Shown here: positions 16,862 to 22,014 of the stretch, one piece after another
Layout: every line of letters begins with the position of its first letter
How positions within the stretch are numbered: the first letter of the stretch is position 1
NCBI GenBank assembly: GCA_031273285.1
Contig: JAISSE010000031.1
Span: 1 to 22,014 of the forward strand
Reading direction: 5' to 3'
Source: Prevotellaceae bacterium
Lineage (GTDB): Bacteria > Bacteroidota > Bacteroidia > Bacteroidales > UBA932
DNA length: 22,014 nt
Position numbers and translations under genes: made by a program
The notes under the pieces: generated by a model
The model's database searches: none
Told to the model about the DNA's origin: nothing
The model's input: only the letters and a program-made list of their open reading frames with translations

Positions 16862-19800
16862 TTATAATGTTACATTAAGAATTACTTGAAAAGTTCTTGG
16901 TTGCGGCACCGTAGCCCAGTCGTAGCCAGCCGTATTCTGGTCGCTGCTCTGTGCGCTTACTTCGGGGTCAACGCCCTTGTATCGGGTAAGCGTCCAGAGG
17001 TTTGTTGCCGACAGGGTGGCTTTTACACGGTTCAGATGCAGTTTCGATACCAGGGATTTGGGGAGAGTATAACTCAGGGATATATTCTTGAGCCGGAGAA
17101 ACGACCCGTCGTCAAGATAACGGCTGCTGAGGTTTGCCACCTGACCGGTATAGTTATTTGCCGGTCCGTTGTTTTGCGTCGGGTTGAGATTGTAGGTCGT
17201 CAGTCGCGGAATATCGGTCACATCGCCCGGCTTTTGCCAGCGGTCGAGCTGACGCGGAACAAAACCTATACCGTTTTGCGTGCCTCCGTGCAGAAGGAAA
17301 AAGTCCTGCATGTTCAATAAATCATTACCCTGCGTGAAATAGAAAAAGATGTTCAGTTCAAAATTCCCGTAGGTCAGGATATTTGTCAAGCCGCCCGTGA
17401 AATTCGGCAGAGCCTTTCCCACAATCTGCCTGTCGGCATAAGTGATGGAATCATTTTTATCTACATCGTCATAAACCGCATTTCCCGTTTGGGGATCAAC
17501 ATACAGTTGCTTGTAGAGAAAGAAGGAATTAACGGGATATCCCTCTCTCAAGATAGAAGTGCCGCGATTGGTGGCTCCGAGGGTTTGTTCCTGCGGGATT
17601 TTCTCGATTTTGTTGCGGTTGGCCGAGATGTTGAAATCCGTTACCCATTTGAAATTTTTAGTCTGGATATTCACCGACTGTATGGTGAGTTCCACGCCCC
17701 GGTTGCTCATTTCGCCGTAGTTGCGCGTTGCCGAACTGTAGCCGCTTCGCGAAGGCACGGTAACGCTCTGCAACATGTTTGTGGTGTATTTGTGATAGAG
17801 GTCAAAATCGACATTCAACCGGTTTTTCAGGGTCGAGAACTCAATTCCGAAGTCCGCCTGCCGCGTAGTTTCCCAGGTAAGGTCCGGGTTGGCAAGCCTT
17901 CCCGGAGCGATGCTTGCCTGATCGAGGTAGGATTGACTGCTGCTTGACCAGACTCCGATAGCGTCGTAGTTGCCGATGCCGTTCTGATTCCCGGCGTAGC
18001 CGAAACTGCCACGCAGTTTCAGGTCGTTGAACAGTTTCAGGTTTTTGACAAAACTCTCCCTGCCTGCGCTCCACGTCAGTCCGGCGGCGGGGAAATACCC
18101 CCAGCGCACGTTCTTCCCGAAGCGCGACGACCCGTCGGCTCGCAGACTGAACTCGAAGGAATACCGGTCGTCGTAAGTGTAGCCCGCCTTGCCGAAGAAG
18201 GATACCAGACGGCTCTCCGAACGTGAAGAACTGCCAGAGGTTGTTGCCGCCGAGGATACTTCCTTCAGCTGGTCGAACAGGTAATTGCTTCCCGAAGCGC
18301 CCACCGATTCGGAGGTGCGTATATTGATCGTATTGCCCAAAAAAGCATTAACACTGTGCGCCCCGTTCCTGCCAAAGGATTTGATGTAGGTCAGCAACTG
18401 TTCGGCGCTATATACAAGGTCCAACCCGCTGCTTGAGCTGGCGGAACCGTTGGTGCTAAGCGCAAAATCCGAAAAGCTCCGTGTTGTATTGTGCACATAG
18501 TCGAAGCTCCAGCTGCTGCGGAATTTCAGTTCCGGCAGGAAGGTGTATTCTCCGTAGAGATTCACGATATTGCGCCATGTCACATAGTCATTATCCAGAT
18601 GTTCGATCAGCCGCAGGTGATTGTTAAACGTGGCATGAGCGGCATACGTTCCATCGTCGTTGTATATCGGCAGAAAAGAGCGCGGGAAGATTGCCGAATT
18701 GATAATCCCTCCGGGGTCATTGTCGTTGCCGCGCACATTGGAACGCTGCGTCCGGTTGATATTGAAACTTGTGCCTAATTTCAGATTTCGGGTCACATTG
18801 TTATCGTAATTGATACGTCCCGAAAATCGTTCAAAAGTGTTGGGCTTCACCACCGATTCCTGACTGGAATATCCCACTCCGATATAATGATTGGAGGCGG
18901 CGTTTCCACCCTGCACGGATACCTGATAATCCGACGAATTGGCAATCTGAAACAGTCCGTCGATGCGGTCGTAAGTGGGCAGGGATGCATACTGGGGGCT
19001 GTTGATACGGTCGGGGAAATCGGGATAAACCAGATTATAGTGCGCCGGTTTCACCCGGTTCAGATAATCCGGCAGTTCTTCGCCGTAATCGTTAGCTGTG
19101 TTGGTCCACGATTCGTTCAGCAGCTGTCCTGTTTCGGGACCTGTTGTTACCTTAAATCTGTTCACCGCCTCCGACCATCCGTGCGATACGGTGAAATTGA
19201 TGCGCGAGGGTGTATTCAGTTTTCCGCGTTTGGTAGTAATCAGCACCACCCCGTTAGCGCCCTGTGCGCCGTAGATAGAGGTGGCATTGGCGTCTTTAAG
19301 TATGGAGATGTTTTCGATATCGGCGGGGTTAATGTCAGCCAGAGCGTTCGACATGAGATTGCCTCCCGAAGACCCCACGGCATTGGAGGCGTTCATAAAC
19401 ACGCCGTCCACAACATACAGAGGCGCAACGCTTCCTCCAATGGAATTATTTCCACGCACAATAAACGTCACACCACCTCCCGGCGTGCCGGAGGTAGAGG
19501 TTATCTGCACTCCGGAGGCTTTTCCCTGCAGGAGTTTGGCGACATCCTGGTCTGCCTGATGCGTATTCACTTCCGTGAAATTCACCGACGTTATGGCTCC
19601 GCTGATAGCTTTTCGCTGTTGAGTCGTGTAGCCTGTAACAACCACCTCGTCGAAATAATTATTCTCTTCGCTCAGGCTTACCGTCACGGGTTCTTCGGCG
19701 TCATACACGTCCACTTCCTGCGCGTTATATCCGGCAAGGATTATCGACAGGGCAACAGGCAGGGCGTCTCGGGTTTTAATCTCGAATGCGCCGTTGGCGT

Positions 19801-20017
19801 CGGTTGTCACCCCGTTTTTTGTAGATTTTTGCAAGACGGTAACGCCCGACAGAGGTTCCTGTGTTTTTTCGTCCACCACCTTACCTTTGATTACGGTTTG
19901 TCCGTATGCGGCTGTTGACACAATCTGCAACAAGCCGACAAGTAGAAGAACGTATGTTTTTGTTCTTTTAGTTTTCGCCCAACCACGGGCAATAAAATAT
20001 GTTAAGATACTTTTCAT
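16862..20017 (-). CDS. SusC/RagA-family TonB-dependent transporter
   Basis: The 1051-residue outer-membrane protein has a long charged n-region (MKSILTYFIARGWAKTKRTK) before the hydrophobic core YVLLLVGLL, with cleavage near AYGQ. A carboxypeptidase-D regulatory-like domain follows (VIKGKVVDEKTQEPLSGVTV, about 43-115). Then come the TonB box region EVVVTGYTTQQRKAISG, the plug (VRGNNSIGGSVAPLYVVDGV, ISILKDANATSIYGAQGANGVVLI), and a 22-strand-type barrel ending in the aromatic strand TFQVILNVTL. It forms the import pore with the SusD protein encoded 25 nt downstream. The candidate minus-strand -7 box CAAATGTA (20175-20182 on +, reads TACATTTG) would give a leader of about 150 nt. Confidence 0.96.
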   Translation of the reverse strand: MKSILTYFIARGWAKTKRTKTYVLLLVGLLQIVSTAAYGQTVIKGKVVDEKTQEPLSGVTVLQKSTKNGVTTDANGAFEIKTRDALPVALSIILAGYNAQEVDVYDAEEPVTVSLSEENNYFDEVVVTGYTTQQRKAISGAITSVNFTEVNTHQADQDVAKLLQGKASGVQITSTSGTPGGGVTFIVRGNNSIGGSVAPLYVVDGVFMNASNAVGSSGGNLMSNALADINPADIENISILKDANATSIYGAQGANGVVLITTKRGKLNTPSRINFTVSHGWSEAVNRFKVTTGPETGQLLNESWTNTANDYGEELPDYLNRVKPAHYNLVYPDFPDRINSPQYASLPTYDRIDGLFQIANSSDYQVSVQGGNAASNHYIGVGYSSQESVVKPNTFERFSGRINYDNNVTRNLKLGTSFNINRTQRSNVRGNDNDPGGIINSAIFPRSFLPIYNDDGTYAAHATFNNHLRLIEHLDNDYVTWRNIVNLYGEYTFLPELKFRSSWSFDYVHNTTRSFSDFALSTNGSASSSSGLDLVYSAEQLLTYIKSFGRNGAHSVNAFLGNTINIRTSESVGASGSNYLFDQLKEVSSAATTSGSSSRSESRLVSFFGKAGYTYDDRYSFEFSLRADGSSRFGKNVRWGYFPAAGLTWSAGRESFVKNLKLFNDLKLRGSFGYAGNQNGIGNYDAIGVWSSSSQSYLDQASIAPGRLANPDLTWETTRQADFGIEFSTLKNRLNVDFDLYHKYTTNMLQSVTVPSRSGYSSATRNYGEMSNRGVELTIQSVNIQTKNFKWVTDFNISANRNKIEKIPQEQTLGATNRGTSILREGYPVNSFFLYKQLYVDPQTGNAVYDDVDKNDSITYADRQIVGKALPNFTGGLTNILTYGNFELNIFFYFTQGNDLLNMQDFFLLHGGTQNGIGFVPRQLDRWQKPGDVTDIPRLTTYNLNPTQNNGPANNYTGQVANLSSRYLDDGSFLRLKNISLSYTLPKSLVSKLHLNRVKATLSATNLWTLTRYKGVDPEVSAQSSDQNTAGYDWATVPQPRTFQVILNVTL

Positions 20018-20174
20018 TTTACAATTTTTAATTCTTTTTTAATTTAAATATTCCGACAGAATCGAAGTCAGAAACCAGACCGCCCTACCCTACCCCAAGT
20101 CAGGAATACACCTTACTTTAACCGCCCGATTCGACAAGTCAGAACGGACTTTAACGGAAAACCGCCTGTTTCTG

Positions 20175-20182
20175 CAAATGTA
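20175..20182 (-). promoter_or_regulatory. Candidate -7 box upstream of susC
   Basis: On the minus strand this reads TACATTTG, a match to TAnnTTTG, 158 nt before the susC start. No TTG is found at the right distance, so support is partial. Between it and the gene, AAGTCAG occurs three times on the + strand (20065, 20097, 20136), possibly part of a regulatory leader. Confidence 0.3.
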
Positions 20183-20316
20183 TCCGTATTTATTCTGCCT
20201 TTATCCGATACTGCTTATCGTATCACTACTTTCTGACTTCTAACTTTCGACATTCTGTCTTTTCTAAAAAACTTTGGTCATTACAACCATTAAATACGTA
20301 TGACTAAACTTGTGTC

Positions 20317-20331
20317 CGCATAATTTATGCG
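20317..20331. promoter_or_regulatory. Operator-like palindrome upstream of susC
   Basis: CGCATAA-T-TTATGCG is a perfect 15-base palindrome about 135 nt upstream of the candidate susC -7 box. It has the size and symmetry of a dimeric regulator site; no regulator gene is in the window to link it to. Confidence 0.4.
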
Positions 20332-20466
20332 TACTTCCTCCACCGACGTGCAGCATCAGTAATCACACCGTTTTGTTTTTACTGTGTTACGTCATGCCGC
20401 AACTTCACGGCAGAGTTATAAAAGACTTTTTTATGATTTAAACACGCACCGGTACGCAACCGGCGC

Positions 20467-20490
20467 AAAAGACATCTCCGTTTTGGAGAT
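20467..20490 (-). terminator. Terminator-like hairpin after the small ORF
   Basis: Read on the minus strand, ATCTCC-AAAAC-GGAGAT is followed by GTCTTTTG. The stem is short (6 bp) and the T-run is short. It begins 7 nt after the stop of the 57-codon ORF, where an attenuator or small-gene terminator would be expected. Confidence 0.4.
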
Positions 20491-20497
20491 TAAAGCA

Positions 20498-20671
20498 TCA
20501 ACAACAACAACAACACATTCGGGTATGTGTATTGGCTTTCGTCGCTTGCGGGAACAAACGCGAACCAAAAACAACTGTAAACAAACCTGAAGGGGAGAAC
20601 CTTTCTCCTTCAACGAAACCCTTCAGAAACACTCGCCTTACATCGGCGTTTTTATTAAGTAAATTGTCCAT
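20498..20671 (-). CDS. Possible 57-residue leader or small protein
   Basis: This ORF is too short for routine calls. It starts MDNLLNKNADVRRVFLKG behind an A/T-rich leader (AAAGTAAAATT) like those of the cas genes. It ends in five Cys residues encoded by a TGT run, which is odd for a conserved protein. I do not recognise it. In its favour are a well-formed promoter ending 45 nt upstream and a terminator-like hairpin just after the stop. It could be a leader peptide controlling susC, a real small protein, or chance. No signal peptide or membrane helix is visible. Confidence 0.3.
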   Translation of the reverse strand: MDNLLNKNADVRRVFLKGFVEGERFSPSGLFTVVFGSRLFPQATKANTHTRMCCCCC

Positions 20672-20715
20672 AATTTTACTTTAATTTTTATTTAAAATAT
20701 TAATTTAATTCGGTG

Positions 20716-20746
20716 CAAAGGTACGGCGTCCCGTTAAACGCTGCAA
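20716..20746 (-). promoter_or_regulatory. Strong Bacteroidetes-type promoter, minus strand
   Basis: On the minus strand it reads TTG, 20 nt, TACCTTTG, an exact fit to the -33/-7 pattern (TTG at 20744-20746, -7 at 20716-20723). Transcription would start near 20709 and run toward the small ORF and susC, whose start is about 690 nt away. Confidence 0.65.
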
Positions 20747-20764
20747 TACCACAAGTATGGTATT
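20745..20764. promoter_or_regulatory. Inverted repeat overlapping the -33 box
   Basis: AATACCA-N6-TGGTATT, a perfect 7-bp inverted repeat, covers two bases of the -33 TTG and the 18 bases upstream. The position suits either an activator contacting the polymerase or a repressor. This makes the minus-strand promoter a likely regulated one. Confidence 0.55.
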
Positions 20765-20814
20765 TTGATGTACAAGCCGAAAAATCCGCTGAAAATAAAG
20801 GGGGTTAAGAGGGG

Positions 20815-20934
20815 AAGGACTTTAAGGTCTTTAAGGTCTTTAAGGACTTTAAGGACTTTAAGGACTTTAAGGAGGTAAGGACTTTAAAGACTTTAAAGTC
20901 CTTAAAGACCTTAAAGACCTTAAAGACCTTAAAA
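20815..20934. repeat. Decamer foldback island B
   Basis: It has the same build as the island at 12464-12592: tandem TCTTTAAGGT/ACTTTAAGGA units, a centre containing GGAGGT, then the inverse units ACCTTAAAGA. It can fold as one long hairpin. It lies directly upstream of the minus-strand promoter. Confidence 0.8.
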
Positions 20935-20983
20935 AGCCCGCACCGCGCAATCGGAATCGGGGGACGTAGAAATTTTCCGGAGG

Positions 20984-21210
20984 CGCCCCCTAACAGGGAT
21001 TTTAAACCCTGTCAGGGGGCTGCCGCACGGAGCAGCCCCCCCACTCCCCCCCCAAAGGGGGGCTTTGTCGCCGTCACAGCTCGCGCCCCCTTGTTAGAAA
21101 ACGATGGAGCGCGCGACATAACCCCCCCTTGGGGGGGGAGTGGGGGGGCTGCGCAAGCAGGGACGACGCTTTGCGCCCCTAACAGGGTTTAAAATCCCTG
21201 TTAGGGTTTG
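20984..21210. repeat. GC-rich nested inverted repeats
   Basis: Two self-complementary hairpins (CCCTAACAGGG/CCCTGTTAGGG at 21177-21206 and its near copy at 20988-21017) face each other in inverted orientation. Inside them, poly-C/poly-G arms (about 21032-21062 and 21121-21152) also pair. The 60 nt in the centre show no gene. The layout is that of an inverted pair of REP-like units. Confidence 0.7.
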
Positions 21211-21227
21211 GAATCCCATTAATCCGC

Positions 21228-21401
21228 CGTAGCGAGACGCTACGCCGAACGTGGCAGTTAAGGACTTTAAGGTCTTTAAGGTCTTTAAAGACCTTAAAGA
21301 CCTTAGTACCCGCTAAAAGCGCAGACCCGCCTTGTTACAAGCGGGTTTGCAAGCTGGAAGCCTGCTTTTAGCTCCGGCGTAGCGAGACGCTACGCCGAAC
21401 G
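21228..21401. repeat. Paired 24-nt hairpin repeats flanking decamer island C
   Basis: CGTAGCG-AGA-CGCTACG, followed by CCGAACG, occurs identically at 21228-21251 and 21378-21401. Between the two lie a perfect decamer foldback (21258-21305) and a nested hairpin with outer stem GCTAAAAGC (21312-21320) / GCTTTTAGC (21364-21372) and inner stem CCCGC/GCGGG. No coding potential is visible. Confidence 0.7.
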
Positions 21402-21430
21402 GAGTGATTCTAAATAGAATCATTGATTCT

Positions 21431-21682
21431 AATCGCAGTTAGTAGCTAACTCTAATTAGTGTCAATGACACTAATCGCAGTTAGTAGCTAACTCTAATTA
21501 GTGTCATTGACACTAATCGCAGTTGGTAGCTAACTCTAATTAGTGTCATTGACACTAATCGCAGTTGGTAGCTAACTCTAATTAGTGTCATTGACACTAA
21601 TCGGAATCAGTAGCTAACTCTAATTAGTGTCATTGACACTAATCGCAGTTGGTAGCTAACTCTAATTAGTGTCATTGACACT
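21431..21682. repeat. Six tandem copies of a 42-bp palindromic unit
   Basis: Units start at 21431, 21473, 21515, 21557, 21599 and 21641. Each holds AGTTRGTAGCTAACT, then the hairpin ATTAGTGTCA-T-TGACACTAAT, which spans the junction to the next unit. Variation is limited to a few bases: CAATG versus CATTG in the first unit, TTAG versus TTGG, and a GGAATCAG variant in the fifth. A related short hairpin GATTCTA-AA-TAGAATC precedes the series. The regular spacing suggests a satellite; binding sites or iterons are alternatives. Confidence 0.9.
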
Positions 21683-21703
21683 AATTGGAATCGTGGGGTA
21701 ACC

Positions 21704-21819
21704 TCGCTTGCGCGGGTTTGTAACCCGTGCCATCATATCCGTTTCCCGCTGTACCACGCACGGATTGCAAATCCGCGCGAGCGAAGGCGAGGGGCGCGGA
21801 TTACAAATCCGCACGAGCG
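21704..21819. repeat. REP-like elements, three copies
   Basis: Copies lie at 21704-21730 (inverted: CGCTTGCGCGGGTTTGTAAC...), 21758-21783 and 21794-21819. They share the pattern GCACGGRTTRCAAAYCCGCG followed by CRAGCG with the copy at 15407-15432. Each forms a small stem around a TRCAA loop. Confidence 0.7.
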
Positions 21820-21827
21820 AAGGATAA

Positions 21828-21856
21828 TTTGTAATTCATAAAAATATCTATCTTTG
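21828..21856 (+). promoter_or_regulatory. Bacteroidetes-type promoter for the last gene
   Basis: TTTG at 21828-21831 and TATCTTTG at 21849-21856 are separated by 17 nt. The predicted start is near 21862, leaving a leader of about 23 nt before the ATG. Confidence 0.65.
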
Positions 21857-21884
21857 CGGAAAATTAAATTAAATAATTATATAA

Positions 21885-22014
21885 ATGATTAAAAGAATGA
21901 AAAGAACACTCACAACGGCATTATTAATTGCCATGGTAAACTTCTCGCCGCTTTTTTCGCAGACGCAGGAGCGGGACATCCATTATTATATGATGGATAA
22001 AAAAGATAAACACG
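21885..22014 (+). CDS. Secreted protein of unknown function, 5' part
   Basis: Only the first 43 codons are in the window. The N-terminus MIKRMKRTLTTALLIAMVN is a clear signal peptide, with probable cleavage around LFSQ-TQERD. The ATG at 21885 or the one at 21897 could start it. The mature beginning (QERDIHYYMMDKK) is not one I recognise. It is divergent from susC, with its own promoter. Confidence 0.75.
   Translation, partial: MIKRMKRTLTTALLIAMVNFSPLFSQTQERDIHYYMMDKKDKH

Noticed and set aside
21148..21162. CTGCGCAAGC sequence resembling the CRISPR repeat hairpin
   Set aside because: Only about 11 bases match, the handle ATTGAGA is missing, and it lies inside the GC-rich inverted repeats.
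1..22014. tRNA, rRNA or known riboswitch genes
   Set aside because: No cloverleaf or familiar conserved core was recognised by reading; a covariance search was not possible here.

Overview
The window looks like a chromosome segment of a Bacteroidota bacterium, most likely of the order Bacteroidales. The reasons are a SusC/SusD outer-membrane pair, promoters of the TTG / TAnnTTTG type used by the Bacteroidetes primary sigma factor, starts that lack a Shine-Dalgarno sequence and sit behind A/T-rich leaders, and a Cas6b-like domain of the type found in Bacteroidetes. The species cannot be named from the sequence alone.

Left part (1-12080, + strand): the 3' end of a PemK/MazF-like toxin gene is followed, a few bases after its stop, by a lone CRISPR-type repeat and then by a small foldback element. 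Next comes a compact type III-A (Csm) operon in the order cas6, cas10/csm1, csm2, csm3, csm4, csm5. The first gene is unusual: it fuses a RAMP-type Cas6 to a complete Bacteroidetes Cas6b-like domain. The HD and GGDD motifs of Cas10 and the catalytic Asp of Csm3 are present, so target-RNA cleavage, DNase activity and cyclic-oligoadenylate synthesis are all predicted. No CARF effector (Csm6 type) and no cas1/cas2 lie in the window. About 150 nt after csm5 begins an array of 50 clear repeats plus two decayed ones. It is read on the + strand: the repeat hairpin is followed by an 8-nt handle, ATTGAGAT. The array carries many duplicated spacers that have since diverged by point mutation, which points to internal recombination rather than fresh acquisition.

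Middle (12081-12697): no gene. It holds a 352-nt imperfect palindrome directly after the array, a foldback of tandem decamers, and a GC-rich hairpin that probably terminates the operon arriving from the right.

Right part (12698-20017, - strand): a three-gene unit, susC, susD and an M14-family metallopeptidase with a signal peptide. It probably imports and processes a peptide or protein-derived nutrient. Upstream of susC is 1.87 kb without a large gene. It contains a well-formed minus-strand promoter with an operator-like palindrome, a possible 57-codon leader ORF followed by a terminator-like hairpin, and a dense cluster of palindromic repeats that includes six copies of a 42-bp unit. A second good promoter then leads into the first 43 codons of a secreted protein at the right edge.
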